Assembly: GCA_964036665.1 (NCBI GenBank) | Contig: OZ038533.1 | Location: 16,488,575-16,552,574 of the forward strand | Length of the DNA stretch: 64,000 bases | DNA from: Gordius sp. MW1 | Lineage: Eukaryota; Nematomorpha; Gordioida; Gordea; Gordiidae | Reading direction: 5' to 3' | In this document: positions 44,044 through 56,800 of the stretch, one piece after another | Layout: each line of letters begins with the position of its first letter | Position numbering within the stretch: the first letter of the stretch is position 1 | Program-made: the position numbers and the translations under genes | Notes under the pieces: model-generated | The model's database searches: none | Told to the model about the DNA's origin: nothing | What the model saw: the letters and a program-made list of their open reading frames with translations, nothing else

Positions 44044-45318
44044 TTTTAGCAAAAATTTGAATCAGATGAAAATCGACAATATGTTACTTTTTGCAAAAAT
44101 TTACTAATTACTTTATTTTAATCAAACTAGTGCTTTTTGCTAGAAAGAGTACAGCTTCAGTTAACATTTCTATAACTAATCTAAATATTTCAATGGTAAA
44201 CACAAAGGGGCAAAAATAGGATTTTAATATTTATTGGCCTAGCCCTGAAGCTAGAGGGGGCAATTATAATTTAATGAGGGTCAAAATAAAATTTTTTTTT
44301 AAATTTTAGCCAAAATTATTTTAAGAATTTATGGATTTAGAAAGGGGCGGGCAGCCGCTCCTCCCTTTCTCCCCCTGGCTATGCCCATTATTTTATTCAT
44401 CAATATGGTCAATTGATAGATGTCTACCTACATAGTGCAAGGTCTATTGTTTCTAATATGGATATAAATTTTATATACGGCAGTCATTGTTATAGCAAAA
44501 CTAATATGTGCTATATAATCTTCTTTATATGTAGAACAACAAAAATGGACTTTAATATTTAATTGCATCTGTTGTAATTGTCAAAGTTTGCAGTTTTAAT
44601 ATCTACCTATCATAAAATACACGGTATTAATTATAATTAGTAGCGACCAACGACAAATACCAAGCGCGCAATTCGCTATCCACATAAATCCACTATTTTA
44701 TCCGTAATATAAATCGAACGCACCTTAAATTCATGAATGGTGGCCACGACTATAATCTATTTGTCCATTATTTAATCGAAGTCGTTTAATTGAGAATGAA
44801 TGTAACTAAATAATTACAAACTACGAAGTTTTGTAAAAAAATTTTATTTAAACGATATTTTAATTGCAGGAATTAACCGATAGGCTAACCTATTTAAAAA
44901 TATTCATTGTACAATTCTTACCTCTCCCCATTCCTTGGGGAAAATGTAATATCCTGCCACCCAAAACTACGTTCATTATTGCTATTTAATTCTTAAGGCG
45001 TTATGGTAAACTACTATGAATCAACATGTTATCAGAGACTGCTTACCAATCTAACAATAATAGTCTATGTTAGGTAGCAGGTGTAAGATGTGACGTGCTA
45101 TTATTTAAAAGTGATATTTACTATATAAAATAACTATATGCATCTTTCATCAATCCTCCCCTTTTTAGAAAAAACGTTGAGCCCTTTTAAAAGATTAAGT
45201 GTGAAGGTTAGCATAAATAACAAAACAAACTACTGTTTCAAACATTACTTCTTTTTTCTTTAAATAAACCTTAACCCCACCAAGAAACAACCTACCTGCC
45301 TCGTCTCCATTGTCTACA
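44044..45318. other. Intergenic, upstream of ISY1
   Basis: At 44230-44392 there is a probable MITE: an internal TTGGCCTAGCCCTGAAGC block faces CCCCCTGGCTATGCCCA at 44380-44392, similar to the other GGGCGTAGCC-ended elements, but I could not match the target duplication. Otherwise AT-rich, without a gene. Confidence 0.45.
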
Positions 45319-45700
45319 ATGAAGAACCGACTACTGGCTCAGTTCGTAGAAGCACAAAAAGTCCAAGCTGAAACCAGTAAAGAACAATTAGAAGCGCTGA
45401 CACAAGCACTGCGAGACTCGGGGATGGCGGTTACACAATCGGGGAGTTCAAACGATTAGCCGATCTGCCACCATCTACCTCACAATGGCCCACCGCCTTT
45501 AAACACACAGGGCTGGCTAAGCAATATAAAAACATTCCGCCCGTCTAAAAAACTGCTTCCCGATTCAGATTGAAAAATGCCTAAGCGAGATAGACACGGG
45601 TCAGGATTTGCGCTGGTTGCAGCTGACAGAGCCACAATCGACACAAACATAGAAAACTTGAGGGCTCGACGACTTACCAACTGCCAACGGAGATAGCAAT
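45319..45700 (+). pseudogene. Possible retroelement Gag fragment
   Basis: ATG 45319 opens a 46-codon frame, NRLLAQFVEAQKVQAETSKE and on to ALRDSG, a glutamine-rich helix of the kind that starts some LTR-element Gag proteins. A second frame continues with GEFKRLADLPPSTSQWPTAF before stops. GC content is higher than in the surroundings. I could not identify a pol region beside it. Confidence 0.3.
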
Positions 45701-46089
45701 ATGGTTACCCCCGCTGGTTTAAAATAATTTCGCTTAAACTCATGTGGCAAAAACACTAGGTTTTGGACTACATCATAAACATTAGACCCGGTGATTACCT
45801 TATAAACTATCTACAAAAAAATATAAAATATTTATTAAGAATTATACTGCCATTGTTTCGCATTATTAAAAAATAAAAATGGCCAAAAACCTTTATATAA
45901 ATGTCTATACACATGTAATTTATGAAGTAGCTGGGACCGTTAGTTAGCATTGGCAAAAACAAATAATGCCATTAAATAAATAATTTACGACAAGAGTTTT
46001 AGCCATCTTATATAACAATCATCAGTTTGGTCCCAAAAACTCAACGCATGTTTTTCTTATTGTAATAAAAATATGAAGGTTAAAATTAG

Positions 46090-46275
46090 TATCGTTTAGT
46101 GTGTTAATTGTTTAAAATTGTTTTGCAATGTTCTCGAAATGTGTATTCGATTAACAAGGTTAACCAATTAAGTACCAATTAAGTTTTACATATATAAACG
46201 CTTCTGCAATCTACCGTTAACTTCTCGTTGACTATTTACCCTTGTGAATATACTATTCAGGCGACGAGGATTAAA
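46090..46275 (+). mobile_element. LTR relic with tRNA-Ser type primer site
   Basis: A TATA-like ACATATATAAACGC at about 46186 lies about 70 bases before GGCGACGAGGATTAAAACCC at 46260. The last part matches the primer site of the intact Gypsy element. After it, ATG 46358 opens a 53-codon frame (MELAKSLLENSCIDHTKDLK) that I do not recognise. Confidence 0.45.
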
Positions 46276-46705
46276 ACCCATTGGCCTTGACATTCCCTTC
46301 CCCGATTAATTAACTTAAAGCATTTAATATCCCTATCATTTTCGTATTATATTTTCATATGGAACTCGCTAAATCTCTGTTGGAAAATTCTTGTATCGAT
46401 CACACGAAAGATTTGAAGAACTGTATTCGTTATAATTCACTAGATGAACCCGGCAAACGTTGTTTTGCCATTTACCCGGGCATATTAGCAGAATATATAT
46501 CATCTTATAAATTTCAATAGAATAAGAATATATCAAATATAATTGGTAAGTTTTTATTATGCAAAAATTTTTAAACAAATATAGTTAAAGAGGGTCCAAG
46601 GCCCAGGCCCACTTTAATTTATTTAGCCACGCAGGAGGGGACACGACCGTCCTATAATAATAATAATTGACGTAAAAAATAAGCAAAAAAATGACTTTGA
46701 TTTAA

Positions 46706-47019
46706 CATGGGCGTACGCAGGTTCTGAATTAGGGTGAGGCGGAATTAAAAAAAAAATTTTCTGACACCAAAAAAAATAATTAAAAATTTTTTAGCGAGCA
46801 AAAAAAAGGTCTCGACATTCAAAAATTGTCCTTGCCAAAAATTTTCCTGAGAGCAAAAAAAAGGTCATCGACTATCCAAAATTTTGGCAGTGGCTAATTA
46901 GGAAAGGGCAGTGACTAAATGGGGGGGGGGGGCAAAACATAATTTTTAAGGTTTTTTGTATTGAAAAATTTTTTTATTTTAAATTAGGGGGGGCAGTCCC
47001 CCCCCTGCGTACGCCCATG
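46706..47019. mobile_element. MITE with CATGGGCGTACGCAGG ends (314 bp)
   Basis: Perfect inverted ends CATGGGCGTACGCAGG and CCTGCGTACGCCCATG. The 8-bp duplication with one mismatch is TGATTTAA / TAATTTAA (46698-46705 and 47020-47027). The core has GGGGGGGGCAAAACATAATT, as in the 30872-31008 copy. hAT-like. Confidence 0.88.
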
Positions 47020-47184
47020 TAATTTAATGTTTTAAATAGTAAAAAAGTTTCCATTTTCCGCAGCATATGACTACATTTATCACAACACTACCTACACGCA
47101 TGCTGCACATGCACACACTTAGTTTCATTTAAATACGCAGTACGTCATGAGGTTGCGTTTGATTGACATTTTATTAAACATATA

Positions 47185-47880
47185 AAACAAAATATCTCAA
47201 AAACTACTGGATCAATTGGCTCGAACAAATCTTAAAACATGCTCCGGAGTGTCAGGAATAAAGTGTGAAATTTTGAGCCAAATCGGTCTGGTAGTTTTCC
47301 AAAATTGGTGGCGGCATAAACACAAACAAACAAACACACACTCATAGTTTCATTTTTATATATAAGATATTGGGGAAGAGCATATTAATACTTATTAATT
47401 GCTATGCAATTTATTTATGGTAAAGTTTAGCATAAGCCTTAAAGAAATGTGACTGAGTTTTAAATGTATTTTAAGTTTCTTCTACAAAATAAACGCATAG
47501 CATAACCATGACATAAAATACTTTGTAGAATCTAATGTTTATATTCCTCTGGTTCATTCATATGGTAACGGGTCTTACCTGATTTAATATGAAAGAAAAT
47601 TTTTATGCAGCAATAAAACATTTAAGCTTCATATACTATACGTCATATGACGTCATTATTAAGTGCTAAAACGTATAAAACAACGTATAAAACAAAAAAA
47701 CGTGACCCCTCAAAAACTACTGGACCGATTGGCTCGAACAAATCTTAAAACATGCTCCGGAGTATGGGGAATAAACTGTGAAATTTTGAGCCAAATCGGT
47801 CTGGTAGTTTTCCAAATTTGGTGGTGGCATAAACACAAACAAACACACACACATAGTTTGATTTTTATATGTAAGATGTA
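47185..47880 (+). repeat. Two copies of an about 200-bp dispersed repeat
   Basis: 47185-47370 and 47690-47880 share CTCAAAAACTACTGGA, TTGGCTCGAACAAATCTTAA, ACATGCTCCGGAGT, TTTTGAGCCAAATCGGTCTG, GTAGTTTTCC and a CA-rich tail ending TTTTTATATNTAAG. Such AAATCGGTC...CAAACACACA tails close many invertebrate LINE and SINE copies, but the class here is not proven. They look like two independent, slightly diverged insertions. Confidence 0.75.
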
Positions 47881-47913
47881 ATTCAATAGATGATTATTAA
47901 GCAAAGAGGCATG

Positions 47914-48369
47914 GATAGTATGAAAATTCTGTTGCTGACATTCAAAGGTTAACTAATCTGACCAAGATTAGGGATATTATTTACCCAAAACTATTTGATA
48001 ACATTAAATATGAAATAATATTTGTGGCACCGAGGAAAATTTTTGCAGAGATTTATCATCATGAAATTTTTTTTATAAAGCAACAAGAATTAACGAAAGT
48101 ATTATTGATTTTAGTATTCGTTTATAATATTTTTGAAGAATTATTAATTCCAAAGTAATGTTAGAGAGGTTTTAAAGGATCTTTTTGTCCCAGGATGTAA
48201 TTTAACAGGGCCTAACATTGAGTTGGGGACAAAATATCCAAGGGTTAATATAAACTTTAAAGAAACAGTAAATTTAGCATTGGCGTCGGAGTCGGCACCG
48301 GGGGCAACTGATGTAAACAAGACTAAAGAGAAATCTTTTATAACTGCAGTAGACCTTCAACAACATTAA
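47914..48369 (+). other. Coding-like segment of unknown origin
   Basis: After a possible acceptor (GGATAG at about 47913) the frame YENSVADIQRLTNLTKIRDI running to IYPKLF and FVAPRKIFAEIYHH is open for over 200 bases. A second block at about 48160-48369 reads NVREVLKDLFVPGCNLTGPN, then ELGTKYPRVNINFKET, and ends QQH-TAA. Composition is protein-like in an AT-rich setting. The two could be exons joined by a short intron. No start and no family recognised; it could also be transposon debris. Confidence 0.35.
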
Positions 48370-50795
48370 GAACAATTAAAATAAAGCCAAATTGTAGGAT
48401 TTTAATCATTTCGGAGTAGCAAGGTTTTTATGGATATATTATAAACGGTTGAGGTATATTATAAATTATTTATATGCATCCCGTTACTCCTTAGTCTTGG
48501 TGATTTTCAAAGCTGATTTCCTCAAAGCTTTTTAATTGTATTACCAGGCACTATAGAAAATATTAATATTCGGATTGGAATTATTTGTGTGTATAAGGCA
48601 AAAATTTACTTTAATAAAGAATTCGATATATGGTGTATGACATTGTCGCCAACTGGAAAAGCCAGTTTCCCATAGATTACCGCGACGCCCTTACAACTTT
48701 TGCTTAACAATTGAGCTATGCATGATATAATAACATATTTATACCTGTATACCGATATTTTCAAGCAGGAAGGGACACAGTTTAACAGTTAAATTAATAA
48801 AATCATAAATAGTGTATCAAAATATCGAATTTGATTGGCATTTTTCTTTTTCTTTTATCAAGTATTTGGTCCAACAAGCGTGGATTTGTTGATGATTCTT
48901 CTATCTTAAACGGGTAGGCACAATGTATTGATTAATCGTCTTAGTTTTTATATTTATCAACTTGCCATTTCAACGTGACACAAGTTCGTCTTCTTCCTCT
49001 CCTCTCCGGTACCTCCAGGTCCAGTATTCGGTGGGGCGTTACTGACATTAATAGGAAATTATTTCCTAGCTCAAAATAGGCATTTGTTTTTTATATAAGA
49101 CTAAATTAATTTTGCCCAAATTTCATAGGCCCCCCAAAATATTCAAAACTACTTATATGTATCTAGATCGCTAGCAAATTATATTTTCGAAATTGTGCCA
49201 TTTTATAGTATACATACATACATAAGACCGCCCCGACTAACAGTCGTTTTTTCTTAACGTTTACTCGGGTTAAGACGACTCAAAGTCTACATCTTTAGGG
49301 GCCTATTGGACTGGAAGTCACAATAGTACAGGTAGAGGTGCCGGGTTATATAAAAAACATAAATGATACAAAAAATAACACCATCTACGGCAAGCACTGG
49401 AGATAACAGATAGTTTCCCTCGTTGGATCGCACACTCCAAAAAAGTTATGATAATAGTCGTACACGTTATAATTGAAACAGCGGGGCATGTGATATATGG
49501 ATAATGAATTATATTTTCTGCGTGGGTTCTTTGAGTAAAAATTTGTTTGTTTTAGGTAAGGATTATTTATTTTTCCTTTCGTTTGTTTATAAGGCATAGG
49601 GGCGAGTTTTGAAATACAGACAGTGCGCCATGATTGGTTGCATACCTCTGGATAGTGGACGGTAGGTGAGGGAGGGGGTGAGAAGGGGAAGAGAGAAAAA
49701 AACCGTAAAATTATTATATAAATTAAAAACCATACTAGAAGGAAGCTCTTTACTTCTACTGTTTAGAAGGGAGGGGTAGGGCGAGGGGAAGATATATTAA
49801 TATAACTTTATTCTTCGAAAAAAATTCATATTATGGTTCAAAAAAGATAAATAAGTGGGGAGGGGGAGGAAATAGAAAGGTGGAAAACCCGTTACTAGTC
49901 ACAAGGTTAAAGTTAGTTAGTGCTAAATAAGTTTTTTGATTTGTGTTTTTAGCAGGCCTTTGTCAAGAAAGAAAGGCGCCGGCCATTCATGGTAGTAAGG
50001 GTCGGCGTATGCTTCCGGAGCAAATAAGAAATATCGAGTTGAACTATTTTTAGATACTTACAACACTCTATTCCTAGCAAATATCGAATGAAAGCTAGTG
50101 GGGAGGATGAAGTTTTATACATGCTGTATGTCTAACGGGGAGAGGGGTTTTTGTGTTATAAGGGATCGGGGCTGGTTAGGAGGTCTCTCAATAATAATGT
50201 TGAGCGGGAGGATATGGAGGCATGTTAATAAATAAACTTTTCAGTTGTTTAATTCTAACTACTTTACTTTTACGGATTATTTTATCTGAGTAATTATGGT
50301 GAAATAAAGTATTAATAAACCAAAACTATATTTCAGCTGCATTCTTAAAATAAGATACACAAAGTTTGCAACTTTGTCAATATAGGCAGATAGGTTTCTA
50401 ACTTAGCTATTACTGTGGGGGTTCGATCTAAATATATGAATTGATTAATTTAGAGGTTAAAAGAATGTAAATAAGAATGCAAATTGTAATTTTCTGCGTT
50501 CAAGAACAGTTTATTTTGTTAACGAAACGGAACATAAATATCATGTTATCCTTCTGATTTTCTATCTAATGGATAGTTTCTTTTATCAAGAAATTCCTAG
50601 GTTTCTTTCCAACTTTTAGCAAGACACATTATTCAAGGCAGCCTTAAATTCTTATAATACTTAAGTAAATAATGACATAATTGCAAACAAAGAAATAAGA
50701 ATGCTTCAATCCTGAAAAAATTAATTACTTTCCTTTCAACCTGCGAGGTCATCTCCACTCTTCATAGCACCTCTATATTCAATATTTTCAAATTC
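48370..50795. other. Long stretch without a supported gene
   Basis: Mixed composition with purine-rich tracts (49670-49700, 49770-49880). On the minus strand 49385-49597 reads a 70-codon frame ending NFFGVCDPTRETICYLQCLP, cysteine-containing, but with no supporting context. Confidence 0.4.
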
Positions 50796-50933
50796 TACTC
50801 AACAAAGTTTCTTCAGGCTTGACCCACATGAAATAGCCATATTTTAGAGTGAAACAAACGTCTGCTCTGGCTTTAAATATCATTTCAAGCTTTTTCAATG
50901 GTTCAAGTACAACGTTGTTCCTAAAAATTTAAT
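50796..50933 (-). other. Possible exon, minus strand
   Basis: From an acceptor-like TTTTTAG (RC, at about 50934) the frame NNVVLEPLKKLEMIFKARAD continues to VCFTLKYGYFMWVKPEE and a TGA. The sequence looks like a real protein end. No partner exon could be proven. Further upstream on the same strand, a 24-bp tandem repeat reading WCMKWAKV twice (50965-51012) precedes the LTR-element insertion. Confidence 0.3.
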
Positions 50934-51015
50934 CTATCGAAATTACTAAATATTTCCCACACTTTAGCCCACTTCATACACCACACTTTTGCCCACTTCA
51001 TACACCAGAAGTTCT

Positions 51016-52234
51016 TATTGGGAGGGGAGACTCTTTATTGAGGTATATAATAAAGTGAGGGAAAAGAAAAGAGTTCGAAGAATCTGATGAAGAAGTGTTT
51101 TAAACGCCTTTATATAATCGCGAATTAATTGAAATCAATTACATTTAGTGGTGAATCCGCGAGGTATATGTGATTAGTCAATTAACGTCGCGAAGTAGTA
51201 AGGTAATGTAAATGAGTCAATTAAGTTTCAAGACATAAGTAATATGCCGCGAGCAAAATAATAATTGACGCAACAAATATTCCGCTGTGTAAAAACGGAG
51301 TTACAAAAATTAAAAAAAAATTGTTTGCTGCAAGGGAGGTGTAAGTGATGTTCGTACTACTAGCCAGTTCTTTTCCGCCTACCGTGTTTGTTAGTGAGGT
51401 AGCCGAGGTGTGAGTTGTGTGTGTGTGTTGTTGTGGTGCTATCCAATATATATTAATAAGATACATGCCGCGGGCAGAGGTATCTATATTGGAATTGCAA
51501 TCGGTCATCAACTAAACCGGTAAGCGGTGGTGAGAAGGTTGGTAGTAGGTGTTATTGTTTTGCCGAACGTAGTCTTTGCTAGTTGCAAGAGGCCATGTGG
51601 TGTTGATGTTGAGATGGGTTTTGTAATTAGGGCCATGCGCATAGCAGTGGTTGGGCGTTCGGCAGACGTTGTTGTTGTCTATGTAGAGGTGTAGTAGGGC
51701 ATCATGGTTTTCGTCATAGAAACAATTAGGTAAATAGGCAGCCTGTTTCCGTCACAGCAGTCGGACACGTATTGCTCGAGGTTCGTTGAGAGGCTGAAGT
51801 TGCTTTTTGCAGCTCGATCGTGTCTTTACAATATTTGTATTGGATGTCGGATTCACCAAGAAGTGCCCAATATCTAAGTTTCATAATTTTAACAAAAAAA
51901 ACCAAGACGCCTTTACTTAAGGGCGTGTTCTGAGGAGAAAAAAAACGGCTCCCCCGAAATGCGGGATCACCAATTATTGGGAGGGGAGACTCTTTATTGA
52001 AGGTATATAATAAAGTGAGGGAAAAGACAAGAGTTCGAAGAATCTGATGAAGAAGTGTTTTAAACGCCTTTATATAATCGCGAATTAATTGAATAAATTA
52101 ATTAAAATTAGTGGTGAATCCGCGAGGTATGTTATTGGTCAATTAACGTCGTAAAGTAGTAAGGTAAGTAAATGAGTCAATTAATTTTCAAGACATAAGT
52201 AATATGCCGCGAGCAAAATAGTAATTGACGCAAC
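51016..52234 (-). mobile_element. Short non-autonomous LTR element (TRIM-like), 1219 bp
   Basis: The two about 260-bp LTRs at 51016-51274 and 51975-52234 share nearly all positions but differ by several substitutions and small indels. The 5-bp duplication GTTCT occurs at 51011-51015 and 52235-52239. Read on the minus strand, TGGTGATCCCGCATTTC follows the first LTR and is a likely primer site. The about 700-bp interior has only a 60-codon frame (MKLRYWALLGESDIQYKYCK) and no pol, so it depends on another element. Older than the 9-kb Gypsy insertion, judging by LTR divergence. Confidence 0.88.
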
Positions 52235-52239
52235 GTTCT

Positions 52240-53825
52240 CCATCGGGTTACATTGTATTTTTTTATGCTAAACATTAATAACTGAACCTTGATTAGACAT
52301 AAATGAATTGAAATAATAAATATGTGTCGTGCCAAGCGCCGCGCCTAAGGCACATGATTTTGTATCATAAAGACGGTCAATTAAAATATCCCCATTATGG
52401 ATTGGCTTATGGGGTAAAATTTTTATAAACATTTGCATCAATATCCACTTTATTATAGATTAGATATATTAGTTTGATGAGAATTAAACTAGAATGAAAA
52501 TGCTTAAAATTTAATTTTAAAATTTTATTGCAACTGCCATATTATATCTCATCTTTACTTGTATAAACACATTAGTTTCAAATAAGTTGCAATAATTATA
52601 GACTAAAACCAATATATTACAAATTTATTAAGAAGGAACAATAATGTATATTTGGGTTATCCATACTTCTGTTACATAAATTATAATCTGTCTTAAATAA
52701 TGAGGGTATACTTTTAAAAGCTAAGGTAGAAAGATTTAAAAAGCTTATGTATTATTAAACTTTTTTAAATGAATTATGATAAATTTAAAAGTTAAAGTTC
52801 ATTTTACTTTTATAAAAATAAATCAATGGAATTGCTTTATCATTTACAATTAAAGTTTGGATTTTATTAAAATTTCACATAAGGATAATTTTGCTTAAGG
52901 CTTTTAAATTCAAATAAACATGATGGAAACTTATACATATTGCTTCTTGCTTTGATGCTAAATTATTATCTTAACTATTCTCATAATTTCTTATTTTATT
53001 GGTATCTCTGTCATAAATATGATGAAATTGTTATGGACTTGTCATTCAAATATTATAAAGCCTTTAAAATTTTATGCCCCCGCAGAACAAATTATCATAT
53101 ATCTAAAATTTATTTATAATATCTCTTTTGTGCCTTAAAATAACTATCTTATTTAAACATAAATATTTCAACTGTCAATCCCACACACTAAATCTTGATA
53201 TAAAATTGCTATACCAAATTATTATTATTTATTTAAATACATCCTTACTGAAGTACATATATGCTCTCATCTTAATAGAAGATAACTTTTGCAGACATTT
53301 TAAAAATAATTTTTCTTTTTGTTTTTAGTAAATATAAATTTATTGGTTTACAACAATATATTTCCAACAGCTATTTAGTTCTCTTTTTAAAATTTTTTTT
53401 GGGAAAATTGTAATATATTTTTAAATTCTATAAATTCCCATTTAAACTTACAATCGTTTTCCCCAAGAATTCTATAGTTTTTTTTCTCATTTTTTAATGA
53501 CCTAATTCAAAGTGAACTCTGTCACAAAAATTTCCTGTCACCTAGCTAGAAAAAGCATCAAACTCCCTATCAATTGTTAATTTTGACATTTGTAGGTCGC
53601 CATTTGATGCACAAAACCCCTACACTCTTCCCCTAATTAATTCATTCATATATAGCAATATCATCAATGTTACTTCAAGTCTTATGTAATATCTCCTTCA
53701 CTAAAATCCCTCGTGTTGTATACTTGACATATTTAAAAAAATTTGTTTTAACACTCTTTTCCGTAAATAAATATCTATATAAATGATTTTTTTTTAATTT
53801 TAGATTTTAAAAATCCCTTATAAAA
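52240..53825. other. AT-rich region upstream of the MOB2-like gene
   Basis: No gene. An acceptor-like TTTTTTAATTTTAG at about 53806 just before the ATG suggests a 5' UTR exon further upstream. Confidence 0.45.
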
Positions 53826-56800
53826 ATGGTAATTTGTTGTGTTCACATCAGGAAATCGAAGAAAAAAGAAAAGGAGGCCCTAGGTTCTGAAACTAAAGTA
53901 CCGCCCTTTTTGGATCCTTCAAACTGCAAAACGGCATTTCTCTCAGTTCCCGAGCTCAGGGAACTTATAAGCTTACCCAATGGACTCGACTATCGGGAAT
54001 GGATTGCCCTACACTGTAAAATTATTTAATTATTCTACTCCCCTCTCCCCTCAATTATTAATTGCTACGCTATTTATGGGCTCGTTTTTGGTTGTCCGTC
54101 CGTCCTGTCCATTTTTAATTTTTTTAATAATTGCCGTGAAAACATCTGCCATGGTTTGGATGGCTGTGGACTTTTGCTTAGCCTTAATTAAGATTTTTAT
54201 TTTGCCTTCGCAAATAGACTGAGATCGCTGATTGGCTTCATTTTTTCCACCTCGTCCGACCCCAAATTCCAGTATTGTTTTTGTGCCCGATTGATTACCT
54301 ATATATATATTTTCTTTGGGCAATTTGTCTAGCTCATATATTCTAATCGAAATTATACTTGAGCAAGATGGGGGGGGGGGGATTTCGCCCATCCCAAAAC
54401 AAAAAAATTATAGAAGCTAATGTTTAGAGTTTTTCAATGCTTAGGTAGCGTATAAATATTACGTATCTCTTTTTATCGGGGTTTTATTTTAGATATATGT
54501 ATCTCTTTTGTAATAGGACCCATCTTATATTTAATGTAATATAAGAATAAATGGCTGATCGCCTCCCTATGGATGATGTTTGGAACTAGTTTTTAGCTAG
54601 ATATATGCTGCCACCTTTGGCCTGTTTATGTTTAGTCGACTAAAACCAAAGGCGACCAAACAAATCCAGCCCTTTTTACAACACTAGCTGACGACACGTC
54701 TAAATTTTGAGCGAAATAAGTATCATTTTTGGGGGAAATAGGCTAAAATGTGGAAAAATATAAATTATTATGGAATTAGGGCTTGGGCGAGGTCAAAAAA
54801 TTTAAGCCAACCAGCGGTCCTTAGCTAATCTATGTGCGAAAGCGAAATAAAAGTCTTTTCCAGAAGCATAAGTTCGCAGCCATTAAAACCCCGTCTAAGT
54901 TTCCAGGGCTATTATTACAAAAATTACAAGTTGGAAAGGACGGACAACCTAAATAGGGTAAATTTGCAGTGAACTAGCATAAGAAGTAGGCACTTTGAAT
55001 TATATTCGATTCTATAGCTCCGTTAAATAGTTTATATCTATGTCATTGTATGTATTGTATTGATCGGTTTTGTATAAAATTTATCCTTGAGATCGAGAGA
55101 TAAGGGTCGCATAAATATGTGTCACGATTCCCTTTGGTCCCCCCTTATCGCAAAAAGTTTTTTTTGCCCGTTTGTTATTAAGCTTTTTAGATGATATCTA
55201 TTGAGGTAGTGTTGTAAAAACGGCTGGGTTTTGTTTGGTCGGCCTCTGGCTTAACTAAAACTAACGGTTGACTATGGTCTGTTTTTCAAATTTTGACTAA
55301 GCCCAGTGGTCGATTAAAAAAATAGACTAAAAATCTTTTTTCTGTTTATGTTTCGACTAGAACCAAAGGCCGAACAAAAACCCGGCCGTTTTTAGATTAT
55401 GAGCTTTATAACTAATAATTTGGAATTATTAATGATGCGAGTTTTCAAAGTTTAAGAATTTTTCGGCTTTCATGAATATTAATGTGTGTTATTTTTATGA
55501 TAATTCTTAAAACTGCAATTTAAGCCCTGTTGATTGCTTTCGTTTATTGAACTGCTGTTAGCTTTTAGAATTTAAACAAAATTTTCATCCAAAACAGCCC
55601 CTTCTCGTATGATTTAATTAACTTTTTAAACTTTAATAAAACAAACTTACTTAATAAGGTGGTGGGGCCTTTGGTAATTTGTGAAATATTTGCCCTAGGG
55701 TAGGGTTAGTAGCAAATGTTGCACGTTAATAGGAATTTAATGGGGAAAGATCGAAAACCCCTTTTTGAGGAGGTGAAGGGATTCATTAAATCAGATCTCG
55801 ATAATTCGAATCGATAATCATAAATTAATATGTCCACGCATGCATGCTTATTGATTGGCCGGCCCCTCTTTCCTATAATCACTATTTCAACTCTTTAATT
55901 TGCTAGGTTTATCTTGATCAAAAATGGTTACGCCTAATGTTTTAAAAACGGCTGGGTTTTGTTTGGTCCACCTTTGCTTTTAGTCGACTAAGTATAAACC
56001 GAACAAACGTTTTTTGGCCTATTTTTCTTGGGTGACCACTAGGCTTAGTCGAAATTTGAAAAACAGACCATAGTCGATCGTTAGTCTTAGGTAAACCAAA
56101 GGTCGTCCAAACAAAACCCAGCCGCTTTTACAACACTAGTGCTGACAATTTAAACGGAAAGTTTTTTAAGGCTTTATTCGTTATTATCTTCCGTAATATT
56201 ATTCTCGAATTTTTTGATCAAAAGCTTCATCTTTTTTTGCGGAGTTTGCCAAGTTTTTTTGGTTTATTTCCCAGTTTTTTAGATGGACACAGTTTTTTGT
56301 AATGAAAAATCGAAGTCTTAAGGATACCCTTGAACCTAAAAACTATTTTATCATTAAAATGTAATACTAATTATAAAGGGTAAAATTGTAAAAACTTTTA
56401 GGCGACGATAAATTTATTTGTTTGCTCAAAAATTTATTCATTTTTTCCCCGCCACAGGCTATTACATTTTCGAAAACGTCAATCTAGTTTACGACGTTGT
56501 TTCCGAATACTGCTCACCCGTGAATTGTCCAACCATGGTGGGGGCTGGAAATACGTAAGTGTGTTAGTTAGTTCATTACCTAAATATCCAAAAAAATATC
56601 CGATTTTAATATTAAAATTTTGAGAGAAATAAAAATTAGATTAACTTTTGTTCCGTTTGCTTTCAAAAATTTCGGATTTTTGAATTTTTAGATTAAATGT
56701 CTCCACTTTTAAGGGTTATTTTTGCATTAGCGTTTACCCGTGGATCGATGACAAAGGCAAAAAAACCAAACTTTCAGCGCCACTTTACGTCGATAATGTC

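Noticed and set aside
49385-49597. 70-codon cysteine-containing frame, possible secreted peptide
   Set aside because: No signal peptide, no exon partners and no recognisable cysteine pattern.
50400-50440. tRNA-like GGTTCGATC box
   Set aside because: No matching acceptor stem, anticodon arm or A box around it.
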